Notes under the pieces: generated by a model
What the model was told of the DNA's origin: nothing
What the model saw: only the letters and a program-made list of their open reading frames with translations
Database searches by the model: none
From: Muricea muricata
Taxonomy: Eukaryota > Cnidaria > Anthozoa > Malacalcyonacea > Plexauridae
NCBI GenBank assembly: GCA_963855995.1
Contig: OY979716.1
Coordinates: 51,076,846 to 51,140,845, forward strand
Length of the DNA: 64,000 bases
Reading direction: 5' to 3'
In this document: positions 1 to 11,500 of the stretch, in pieces
Layout: each line of letters begins with the position of its first letter
Position numbering within the stretch: position 1 is the first letter of the stretch
Translations under genes and position numbers: made by a program

Positions 1-710
1 CCTTTGCCTCTATAAACATCAATAGCTCTTGGGAAAACATATTGTTTTCATCAAGCACAGTCAACAGTGTTATTTACTTGAAAATAAATGTTAAAATGGA
101 AGTCAGAATTAATTTCATAAAAAAATTAAAATATACTTGACAACAACTAAAATGAGTGTTGATCTTTTGAGCTTGTGACGTCAAAATACGTCATATTCGT
201 TGACCAAACACAGCAAGCCACCCAGGAATTTATCGCTTACATAGCGTTACATTGCTATAATATATAAAATATAGTAAAGCTAGACCAAAATGCACCAACA
301 TCGTACCACTCCCTCGACAGAATGCACGCTGGTAAACATATATGTTGTACACAGTTAAATAAGTAGATTTAATAATACAAGTAAGATCACATGAAGTACA
401 CTATGTAGAGAACCTATCTACATCATCATAGTTACTATATCAATTTTAAGAGTGTGATTTGCACATATACACTATTTTTTACAAGAGAAAAAGAATATGA
501 CAAATGACATGAAATGACATGTTGGACAGAAATGACATGTTGGACAGTACAATACTAACAATTTAACATATAAGAAAGGAGTAATGTTCCAGGATGGTGG
601 CACACATCAATGTACATAGGCATTAAGTTTGGATTTGAAGGACAGAAGCGTTGAGACGTTTTATACTTCGATGCGCTATGAAAGGTCACATGATTTATCA
701 GTTACTAGTT
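1..710. other. Gene-free AT-rich stretch
   Basis: No reading frame here resembles a known family. A CRE-like TGACGTCA half-palindrome context occurs near 176-184. A short direct repeat (GAAATGACATG followed by TTGGACAG) lies around 510-547. Otherwise I see nothing. Confidence 0.6.
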
Positions 711-969
711 TGGTCATGGCTAAAGGGGGTAGACAAGAGGTAGGTTTTCAAGATGGCGGCTGTTTTTCAAGATTCTTAAAACTTGAACGAATCAACAACC
801 AGACATTTATATCATTTCTAAAGCTTACCCTGACCCTTCCCCTGAACCTAACCACACTTTAGGAATATTATAAATGTATAATTGTTGATTTGTTCTCGTT
901 TTAAGAATCTCGAAAAACAGCCGCCATCTTGAAAACCTACCTCTCGTCCATCTCCTTTAGCCATGACCC
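711..969. repeat. hAT-type MITE with YY1-like motifs in both arms
   Basis: A 259-bp non-coding element with inverted arms of about 65 bp. The left arm starts TGGTCATGGCTAAAGG and the right arm ends CTTTAGCCATGACCC. It is flanked by a direct repeat TACTAGTT (703-710 and 970-977), an 8-bp target duplication as made by hAT transposases. Each arm contains AAGATGGCGGC (750-760 plus strand, 920-930 minus strand), a full match to the YY1 consensus. It has no coding capacity, so it would need a transposase in trans. The superfamily is inferred from duplication length only. Confidence 0.75.
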
Positions 970-1237
970 TACTAGTTTGTTATATAACCAAACTATTTGT
1001 CACATATGATGTTCAACAGAATTCATAATTTTGTCGTCCTTTCTTATGGAATAACTTTTAGAAACATACATCCAGTATGAACGTACAGCTTGTTTGCACG
1101 GCCCAGTCTTCAAAACTTCAGCCCGAAGTTGCTTGGTTTTTGAGATGTATCGGTAAGCATGATGTAGAGATCTTTCGGAATGATATGATAAATCTGGTAT
1201 TAATGGTTTGCTTGATTGACAATATCTGTATCACCAT

Positions 1238-1283
1238 CAATTGGTTGTATACAATAGTACCAATTGGTTGTATACAATAGTAC
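1238..1283. repeat. Perfect 23-bp tandem duplication
   Basis: The 23-mer beginning CAATTGGTTGTATACAATAG is present twice head to tail with no mismatch. GTATAC and CAATTG inside it are palindromic. It is most simply a replication-slippage duplication. Confidence 0.9.
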
Positions 1284-1424
1284 AAGATCATTGATCCCAA
1301 ATGCATGGACAGGTTGTTTGCAAGGTTTATCTAGTGACAATTATCTCGTTCATCCGTCTGAGAATCAGTATAATGCCATCTGTTCATACCAATATGTTCC
1401 GAGAAACAGCTTACAATTTTTCAT

Positions 1425-1930
1425 GTGAATATTAGTGGAGAGCCAGATAAATCGATAGTTCCATTGTTACGACCCTTTTTTCAAGCAACAAGCATAATTG
1501 TGCTTAGAGAGATAAGTTTTGTGACTGTAGTTGGTCTAAAAAAAAACAACAACAGGTTATTACCCACAAATGAAGGCACAACTATACGTGCGTCTCAAAA
1601 ATGTATTAAATAGGATTGGCATTAAAGGCATTATTACACTTACCTCAAAATCTTTGATGTAAATATCAGTAGAGGGCCGAATGTAATGATAATTCCATTG
1701 CCAAGATGTTTTCATCGATTTGATATCGCGCTGATCCAATTGTTTTGAAGCAACAAGCATAATCGTACGTAGAGTGATAAGTTTTATGACTGTAGCTGAC
1801 CTATAAAAATATCAACAGGTTATTACATACAAAGAAAGGCACAACTAGATTACATACGTACGTGTGTACTGAATACGAGTATCATATCAGCATTAAAGGC
1901 ATTATTATATTTACCTCAAAATCTTTGATA
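1425..1930. repeat. Diverged tandem duplication of a ~245-bp unit
   Basis: Two head-to-tail units share, in the same order, AATATYAGTRGAG, CAAGCAACAAGCATAAT-like, GATAAGTTTTRTGACTGTAG, CAACAGGTTATTAC, AAAGGCACAACTA and GGCATTAAAGGCATTATTA-like blocks. The first unit runs from about 1425 to 1665 and the second from about 1665 to 1930. The units differ by many substitutions and small indels, so the duplication is old. No coding potential is evident. Confidence 0.65.
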
Positions 1931-2263
1931 TTTCAGGCTAGCTTGGACGTGATGTGATTAATTTTGAAATACGCCGCCGGAACCTGAAAGAAAAAAGTAT
2001 AAAATTAAAAGAGAAAAGAGGGAATATCATTGCATATTCAAAAATACTTACCTTTTATATTAATCAGCAGTAGGCCAATAAATATTGGCCTCGTAATCCC
2101 ACTATGTCCATACTTTGGCTTCGTCCTTACCATTTCAATGAATTATGGTTCTCTTTACAACATGTTATTCCTATGTTCCAAGTCATTACTCCCTTAACTG
2201 AAGCCCAAATTGCTTTGTGATCACTAAAGTAAGCTTCAAGGGTACCTGCCAGGACATCTTCAA

Positions 2264-3520
2264 TCAAATGATTTTGAAATGAGTGTTCTCCAACATGTAT
2301 AAGGGAGTAAAACAGAGATCTAATTTATACTTGTTTCTCAACAACTGCATCTCTTTTACAACTTTCGGATCAACAGAAATTTTACTTTCACAAAGATCAG
2401 TAATATACAATCCTTCAATTGCTGTTACTCGGCTTAAAGCGACGTAATGTATATGAGGAATGGCCCTTCTTGTGTTTAAATTAACAACAATTTGTGACTG
2501 AGTATAACCTTGTGATCTATGAGCAGTTTTAGCCGAAGCTGGTTTTATAGGAAATTGCTTCCTAACAACTTGAGCTGACTTTGTTTTACCCACAGCAAAC
2601 TGTGTTGTAATGGGTTTGATAAGAGTCCAAGTATTTTGTATAGCTCCTGTGTATAGGTTTCTATTTTCTTGTCGGGTTTTCTTTCCAACATCATGGTAGT
2701 CAAACTGAACCCTGATGAGTCCAGAAGGTTTGCTATCGTCAGACAAGTGAATGTGTTTAATAACACTACTTGCACCGTTAGTCATACCATGATCGGTGCG
2801 TATGTTTATCGCAATTTCTGTCCGTTGTCTAACAGCTATATTTAATTTATGAGCCAACTGTTTAGAATTCTTCAAAGGAACATACGGTATTTGTCTCATT
2901 ATCTTTTCTTTAAGTTCAGTTGGGCATGCACCAATGACGCTATCTTGGGCCTTTATTGTGTACTTACTAACACTATCGAATGACCGCGGTTCTTCTGTAG
3001 GACACTCACTTTCTTCAACACATCTTTCCTTAAGTTTCTGAAGATCACTGGCTATATGATTACCTTCACGAAGTCGATTAAGGATCTCACCAAACATTTT
3101 GCTTTCTCTTTGACGCATAATTTAATCCAGCTCAAACATTTTAAAATATTTTCTCCACAAATTTGGAGGAGGAATATTATAGGAATTTAAACACTGAACA
3201 TCGGTAAACACGTAGCCATCAATTACTGGCTTCAGTTGAAACAAATCACCAAGTGTGATTATATTTACACCGCCAAAGTCGTCTTTGCTACCTTTCAAAC
3301 GATTATTCAATTGAACAGTAAACATACTGTTTCCAACCATAGATACTTCTTCCTGTAGTATCAACTTCAACGCTCCTAGTTCATATCTCATTGTGTTTAA
3401 TCTTCCAGAATCTATTAATTTGTAATTCTTTAGAGACTGACTTGCAGGAATGCCAAAAGCACTGTGAATCGTGTTGCCTTTTATTAAGTACGCAGCGTTA
3501 CCTGTAGGAGCCAGCAACAA
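2264..3520 (-). pseudogene. Helitron Pif1-like helicase, C-terminal half
   Basis: Two adjoining minus-strand frames encode the part of a Pif1-family helicase after Walker A. The first (3520-3122) begins with LLAPTGNAAYLI (motif Ia), includes NTIHSAFGIP, the Walker B-like region LILQEEVSMVG (canonical Asp replaced) and GDLFQLKPV (motif III, usually GDxxQLPPV). The second (3118-2264) ends with AKTAHRSQGYTQSQ and HYVALSRVT, the motif V/VI region. The break at about 3120 is a stop followed by a new frame. In Helitrons this helicase is fused to the Rep endonuclease and drives rolling-circle transposition. It cannot work without Walker A. Assignment is firm and inactivity near certain. Confidence 0.85.
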
Positions 3521-3534
3521 TCCTTGATTTTTCC

Positions 3535-5195
3535 TAAGGGAGCCAGTTCGCTCATTAGGACGCCTTTCAAAAAAGTATTGAATTGAAAATCAAAATGTCT
3601 AGCACACGTTACTGGATCACTTTGAATCAGTCGACATTTCTCCTCCCAAGTAAGATTACTCAATTCTTCATCACTATAATCTTTGTGATCAATCAGTTTA
3701 CCAAGAATTCTTAATAAGTGATTCCATTTTGTTTCTGCAGAAGAAAAACTGCAAAATAATGAAGCAGGCCCTAATTGACGAATCATAGTAAACAAGTCTT
3801 TTTTGGCTTTTTCAAAGTAAGGGGGTACCTCTTAATGTTTTCAAGAATCTAAAACCATCATCATGGTTAATTAAACTTTGCAAACCTTCAGTTGTTTTTA
3901 AAACTCCAGCTGTTAGTGTTCTATTTCCCATTTTGTTTTTTCGCAGTGCAATTTGTGATTGTCCTATCAAATACTTCATTTTAAGTTTCTTAGCTTTGAA
4001 GAATATATTTTCCACACACATAGCTGCTTGACGATCAGATCTTCTTAACTCAGATTTATATATTTCACTATAGTGAACATTTCTCAACCTTTCTTTGTCA
4101 TCAGGTCTTTTTTGTCTAAGAAATATTCCTGGATAAGCCATTTCTTCAGAGAATTGATCTCTAAATACACTCAATGGTTTGTTACCCTCACCAGGAGCAA
4201 AATTATATATTTCTTGTTTTTCATTATCACTTACAAAATCTGAGGTAGTCAACATACTGTCTGTTGTCCCTGCTAGTATTTCAGCTTCATCTTCACTCCA
4301 TTGATCATCTGGAATATTTGATGTTGTTTCATTATCTGCACCATTTTGTGTTTCAATACTGCCACAAGTCTCATCTGCTGATAACTGGCAAACTTCTTAA
4401 CCAATTCTGGTCAATGGTGATACCCTCACCTTCATACAAAGGACTTGTATTAACCAACAATGCAGCTGCTTGCATTACTTTGTGAGGTCGGATATTCAAT
4501 GAAAGTGCAGAACTTTTGTACTGTAATCTTTGCTTAAGTTGAACTTTAATTGTACCAGTCTCATCAGGCAATCTAGGAAGCATATTTACTGTGCTGTTTA
4601 TATCTGCTGGAACATTAACAACATTACCAGTAATCTTGAGTTGACCACCCCTTGGGGCCTGAAAAATCTTTTGAAATGCTAACCGAGGAGCAATAAGTCA
4701 ACATTCTAGTTCGTTGAGATCAAAGAAAGGAGGTTTTTCTGGAAATTACATGCCATTAGCTATTGCACAAGGAGGAACTCTTCCTTTCTTTAAGTTATTG
4801 TTACAGGTTTGACAAATCCACTCAATATCATCAACGCTGTTTACACTCTGAAGATACTTGGTTATGTCAGGATTAACCGGTCTTAGTCGGTCCGCTGGCA
4901 AGACAGAATTTTTATACCATAATTGGTCACAGCAAGTGCAAATATACAAAGGTTTGGCAGATACAGAGTCATGAAATTTTCTAACAAGGGTCCGTAAAGT
5001 AACCACTTACTGGATCTGGAGTTCCTTCTTCAATTTGACGTGAGCTGCATGTACCTTTTTTCTCATCTTGTTTTTGAGATGCTCTCTTTCTAGAAGCTCT
5101 AACTGTTTCACGTTTTTTGTAAGTCTGGCTTCCCTTTGCTCAGCAGTCTCATTTTGTTTAATGAGGTTTATAGAAATATAGTTATCAACTTGCAT
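3535..5195 (-). pseudogene. Helitron N-terminal region: basic segment, Cys-rich, DUF6570-like, Rep start
   Basis: Minus-strand pieces in order. 5195-5007 is a basic Glu/Arg-rich helix with a QREARL motif. 5006-4746 has CTCCDQLWY and CQTCNNN, likely zinc-binding. The region down to about 4371 shows DLNELE, APRLAFQKI, GNVVNVPAD, LPRLPDETG and LQYKSSALS, the DUF6570-like signature that precedes Helitron Rep domains. 4255-3812 and 3795-3484 start the Helitron-like N domain (AYPGIFL, SELRRSDRQAA, CRLIQSDPVTCARHFDFQF). The last frame stops being Helitron-like after APLGKIKD, where the deletion joins helicase sequence. In-frame stops fall at 4746 and near 4370. Confidence 0.8.
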
Positions 5196-5509
5196 CTAAA
5201 GAGGCATGAAAAAAGCATATATTTTTACAGACGAATATCGTACAATCGAGATTTATAAACATGGTTTGGTCTCATACTTATATCAAAACGAATAACTGCT
5301 CCACTGATGGACTAAAATGAGACTCTGTATGTGCTAAAATATTAAAAGCGATACCAGAAAAACCGAATGTATTTTTAAAAAAATGAAGCTGGGTAGATTA
5401 ATTGCGCTTCAAGAAAGAGCAAAAGTATAAATCGATGAGAATTGTACATTTAATTCAATTTATTAATTTAAACGATTATTCTAAAGTTAGAGTTTTGAAC
5501 TCATTTTAG

Positions 5510-8500
5510 GCTATGCTTTTTTCGGCTGCAAAAAGTTATGAAAGGAAGAACGGCTCAGTTTTAGAAGAACTAAACACCACATTTGGATCTGCTGTTTTAA
5601 CTTGTAATTTGCAACCCCAGGAGTTCAGAAACTTTTTGAAATGGCTAATGAAAAGTTATTTTAGGTAATTATTGCAAAGCCAGGCACAAAATTTTTTTTG
5701 CTAAATAGGGTATATCAAAGTTGAGTAAATTCAGTTCATTTGATACATTCTGACCTCCCTGTAAATTCATTATTTCCCAATGGAATTTCATCTGGATGGA
5801 CGTTTAATGAAAATGTAGCCTGCATGGTGCAAATATTGTTGTTAATTTACAATTGTTTCATTCATACAAAATCATTTTTTGCAGAAAGTGTCACATTAAT
5901 AATGTAAGAGACACTTATAAAGGAGCAGTTTGCATTAGACGCCAACCAAACAGCAATGTTTGGATATTTGGAGAAAATCTCCAAATAAACGATGAGGGTC
6001 GTATCGTTAATGAAACATCATATGTGTTCATAAAACATCTCTTTGAGCCAGAAGATGCAGCCCCCCAAGGACAAGGAACTACCTGTTCATGCAACAGTTT
6101 CTTGCTCTCCATTGAGCTTCCATTAAGCTCCCTCTCGTTAGGAGATGTTGTTCGATCACTACGCAATACTCTACACCATAATGTGATGGTGGGGATTTTT
6201 ACAATCGGTACGTCGTGCGCACGTATGATTCTAACTTAACAACGTGCATTCTTTTGTGTCCTGAGATACTTTAAAAACATTTAAGAAATATAAAACATTT
6301 TCCGTGTTGATATACAGTTATATCAACATGAGTGGAAATTGGAAAAACGAGAAATTGTGTGGAAATTGTTCACACAATTTCGAGTTTTTCCAATTTTCAC
6401 GAGTGTTGATATAACTGTATATCAATACAGAAAAAATGTTTTATATTTCATTTGTAATATAGCACAAAGAACTTTAACAGATGAGTGGCGGGAAATTTTC
6501 CGTGTTGACATAGAGTTATATCAACATGCACGCCATTGCACGGCTCTTAGCCAACCAGCGTTCATACTTTACAAATGCTATATTATAAAATGATTATAAA
6601 AATTATAAAAAAATCGCTTCTACAAAACAATTTATATTTAATCACTAAAACATGCTTCATGCATTAAGCCGTGGCAGTGGACATAATGAATTTACAAATT
6701 TTTACCAATTAATATACTTCTTGAATTGCTCATTTATATTTAAAATATTTTATAGCTGGAACGATTATGGCCTTACATTATGAAACTGTAATTAATATAA
6801 AGAAGTATTGTCCAACTCCCTTTGTGGAATGAACAGGCTTGGGAAAACAACATCGGCAAGAGCTGCTCTCAATTTGATCGGTAACACAGCAAATTTTTAT
6901 GCCTCTGTGAAGGAACGTTTTATTCCTCGCCTTTGTAGTCACTCAACCCTACCACCTGTTTTGGACGACCTCAAAAACCACAAAATTCTCGGAGATGTGG
7001 CGTCATCCATGTTCAATAATGGCAAGGATGGATCGTGCATCTTCGAGAGAGAGCCGAGGACGTGCCCTATCTTTACGGTGAACTGGGAGGTATTGGATGG
7101 ACTTAAAGTAAATCCAACGCAAGTAAAAAACAATAATGAAACTGCAGAGATTTTATCATCCTGATTAATTTCGAAAATTGTCATTTCAGAGTGTTTGGTC
7201 GTGTCGTCCTGATTCCGTTTATCGAAGGTGAAAGAAGCCCTAAAGGTGTGGAAGCGCAACAATTGGCTGAAAGTCGAAGTGAGGAAGTTTTGGAGCGTGC
7301 TTCAAGCGCTGTTGGAACCGTAATCGCAGTTTTGCAAGACGTGGAATATATCTGCAAAACCCGTTCCAAATTAATTCGAACTGAAATGGCTCATGATGTT
7401 CCCCATGTAGATGAAAGGTGCATGAAAAATTATGCACTTCTGATCGGCTTTGCGGAAAAGGTAATTTCCCTTGTATGTAGGCCTAATTCTACTACGTCAT
7501 CAGTCACGTCACAACGGAGTCACATGAGAAGCGCTTGCGTGCTTCGCTGATCAGTGCTTGCACGACTTGTTGATCAGCAAGGATCGGTTTTACGAGCGAA
7601 AACGTTTGTTTTTGAGGTTTGCATGGTAGGATTAGACCTTTTGCATTGTTTATGATAACCAAGCAGGAAATAAAAATTAGTAAGTAGACACAACGAAAGG
7701 TTTTTTGTTGTGAGAAACTTTACTGTACAGCTAAATTTGAGTGTGTTTTTAGTTTAACTTCAGGTTTCAGATATGGCGTCGGAACAGCAGGGTTCGCACT
7801 CGAGTGGTCAAAGTGAAGAAATAATAGAGCTGCAGCCTCAGGACAAACAAAAGTCCGATTCCCCTGATTTGGCAAACACATTAGTTGAATTAAATCAAAC
7901 TATAAGCCATATGGGAATGATGCTGGGGGATCTTTGGCAAAAGTCTCAGGACAAAACATTGCCGAGTCAACAAACAGCCGTTGACGAATCCCAGCATAGG
8001 CGAAAGGGCAAAAAACGGTCGAGGTCTTCGTCTTCGTCTTCATCATCAGAAAGCAGCTATGCTTCTGAAGACGACAGTCAGAATGACAATGATAGTCGCA
8101 ACAAAAAACATAAACAAAATACGCGCTGCCAGTCTAGTGAAACAGTCGAGGCTGATCGTATGAGCGTACATGTACAAGATGATGATGACAATGTGTCGCT
8201 CTTGCTTAATGGCACGAAAACAGACCACGCGAACTCGCCAGACGAAACTTTAAAAAATTTGGCTGAAATGTTGGAGAACGAGACTACATGCAAAGATATA
8301 ATTCCTCGTCTTGCTACTATAGCTGAAAACCGATGGAATAAAAAACTAGCGCCCAAAAAATTGAAATTAATTCACGATAAATATAAACGACCTGGAAATT
8401 GTACAACCATGTGTCAAATGACGGTAAACCCAGAAATATTTGCACAATTGCCGTATTATCAACAACGGGCGAATTTGAATGTTTCCAAAATACAAGATTC

Positions 8501-11500
8501 TGTTCGGAAAACCGCTCTTATCACTCTCGATTTGGCTCAGACTGTGACTAATACAAAGTCTGGGGAGTTTGATGCAGTAAAGAAGCAATTATTAGAGCAA
8601 CAAGTGGACTCGTTAGCCTTACTGGGCCATATTAGCTACGAGCTATCATGCCTTCGCAGATACAAGATAAAATCGGTTTTGAAACCGGAATATGCCGCCA
8701 TATGTGTGGATGATGGCACACAAAGCAATTATCTGTTTGGTGATGATTTACCAAAACGATTAAAGGATGCCAAGGAGGCAAGCAATGTGAGATGTGCCAT
8801 AAATAAAAGCCATTCACGTAGCAATAACTATCGTTTCCAGAAAAGGCATGACAAACGGTATGGCGAGCAGCAAATTACAGTGGCTCAAGCTCTTTGAAAC
8901 CGGATTTTCGGAGAGGGAAACCATACCACAAATGGAAAAAACCGCGGAAACAACAACCACCACCGCGCAAGAAATAATTGCTAATTTAGACAAGTTGAAA
9001 TCTTCTGCATTTTTGGTAAGTCAATGGCAAATATTTATTCCTTATTTAAAGGAATATTTAACAGTATTATGCACCAGTTCAAAGGCTGGTTGTATTTCCA
9101 ATAATTTTTCTGCATGGACTGGTATCACTTGGGATAAAGAGATTTTATCTGACATTCGAGGCATGGCAGTGGAATTGTCAGAATTGCCTGTCCAACACCA
9201 TTTTGTTCCAACAAAATTTAACAGTGCTGAAACTGCAATCATACAACAAGAAATAAACAAGATGATAAAGAAAGGAATTATAGAGAAAGTGTCGCATGAA
9301 AAGCATGAAATAATTTCAAATATTTTTCATTACCAAAGAAAGATGGCACTCATGGAGTCATTCTTAATCTAAAAGATTTTAATAGGAATGTATCTTACCA
9401 TAATTTTAATTAAGATGGACTCCCTGAACACAATTCTCAAATTACTTGATAAAGATTGTTTTATGGCAAGCCTCGACCTCAAGGATGCCTATTATTCTAT
9501 GCCAATTCGGAAAAGTGATCGGAAATATTTAAGTTTCTATTGGCAGGATAACCTGTACCAGTATACACGTCTACCAAATGGGTTATCCCGTGGCCCTAGG
9601 AAATTTACTAAGATCATGAAACCTGCCCTGTCTACTTTGCATATCAGAGGCACATTGTGTCTGGTCATTTGGATTAAACACAGCATGACTGTTCTCTAAA
9701 TTTAATGGACACAATAAAACTATTCACACAACTGGGACTATTAGTCCATTTTGATAAGTGTACATTTCTCCCCTCACAGGAAATAGTGATTTTGGGGTTT
9801 GTCATTAATTCTAAAACTATGATAGTTAAACTAACTCCAGAGAAAGCACAAGCCCTACAGTCAGAGTGTGAACATTTCTTAAAAAATGCAAATGTTGTGT
9901 AAAAATAAGAGCAGTTGCACAAATAATTGGAAAGATAGTAGCATGTTTTCCAGGGGTTCTATATGGGCCTCTTTACTATCGAAATTTAGAAAGGGACAAA
10001 ACATCAGCCTTGGAAGAAAACAATGGTGATTATGATGCAAATGTCACCTTATCTGAAGGAAGTATTGTTGAATTGAAGTGGTGGTCTCGGCATGTGGTGA
10101 ATGGTTTTAAACCCATTTCGCATGGGGACCCTTCCCTAATTATCACAACTGATGCCTCCTTACAAGGGTGGGGAGGCGAATGTGAGAATGCACGCACTGG
10201 TGCATTTTGGTCCCATGTTGAGGCTAAGGAACACATAAACTATTTGGAGTTATTAGCTGCATTTTTGAGTTTGCAAACGTTTGCACGAAAAAAGACCAAT
10301 CTACATGTTAGGCTAATGATTGATAATACTTCTGCAGTGAGCATAATCAATCATATGGGCACCAGCCATTCTGTAAAGTGTAATGCTTTGGCTAAGACAG
10401 TCTGGGAATGGTGTATTGAGAGGCAAATATGGATAAGTGCAGCCCATATTCCAGGAAGAGATAATTTCATTGCAGATTTTGAATCCAGACACAATGAAAG
10501 AGAATCTGAATGGATGCTAGATACAACTAGTTTAACAAGAGCACTACATGACCTTGACTTTGTGCCGGTCATCGATTTTTTGCCTCAAGGATTAACAAAC
10601 AAGTAGAACAATATGTTTCCTACAGACCAGACCCTCATGCAGCAGCAGTAGACGCGTTTACATTAATCTGGACCAAATTGACATTCTATGCTTTTCCACC
10701 TTTCAGTCTTATTGCCAATGTTTTAAGCAAGATCAAGAACGAGAAAGCACGGGGAGTGTGCATTCTCCCAAAGTGGCCAATGCAACCCTGGTATGCGAAA
10801 GCAATGGAAATGTTGGAAAAGTCTCCAATTCATCTAAAAGCGTTGAAGGATCTGTTACGACTTCCCAGTCATCCGGAAGAGACACACCCACTGTGTCAAA
10901 GTCTATCAGCGTCTTCAACTGATATTATTATGGCCTCATGGCATAAAGGCACTAAGAAACAATATATGTCATATTTAATTAGATGGGAAGAATATTGTAA
11001 GCAAGAACATATTGCGCCCCACAATCCAGGCAAAGTAAAGGCTATTGAATTTCTTAGAGAACTTTATGAAAAGGGGCTAAGATATAGCGCTATTAACACT
11101 GCTAGATCCGCGTTGTCGTCTGTGATTACATCAAATGGGGGCATTCCATTTGGAAGACCCTCTAGTTTGCTGGTTCTTAAAAGGTATTTTTGAGTTAAAA
11201 CCCTGTTTACCAAAATATTTGGAAATTTGGGATGTAAATAATGTTTTATGTTATTTTAAAAGTTGTAGTTTAGTTGGTGAGATGGATTTAAAAGATCTTA
11301 CTATGAATCTTGCTACCTTGTTATGTTTACTAACTGGACAACATTGCCAAACGATACATAAGATGGATATCAACTTCATTCAACTGGAAGGACATCGGTA
11401 CACTATAACGATTCGAGAGGTGTTGAAACATCAAGCACTGTTCCAATTTTGTTCGTACCCGCCGGACAGAAAAATATGTATTGTAGAATATCTTCGAGAA

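Larger units (their letters stand above)
2264..5195 (-). mobile_element. Helitron remnant 1, internally deleted
   Basis: Minus-strand remains of a Helitron polyprotein. The order from 5195 down is a basic Glu/Arg-rich segment, a Cys-rich segment, a DUF6570-like domain, the start of the Helitron Rep-like domain, then abruptly the middle and C-terminal motifs of a Pif1-type helicase. Copy 2 (21844-30370) shows that about 1.8 kb is missing at about 3530. That stretch would hold the HUH site, the Tyr motif and the Walker A loop. Several stops and frameshifts are also present. No unambiguous TC...CTRR Helitron ends were located. The element lies immediately 5' of a plus-strand ATPase gene. Confidence 0.85.

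Noticed and set aside
7185..7550. Independent 119-residue gene
   Set aside because: It is exon 4 of the DUF927-like gene plus read-through into its intron and the DIRS repeat.
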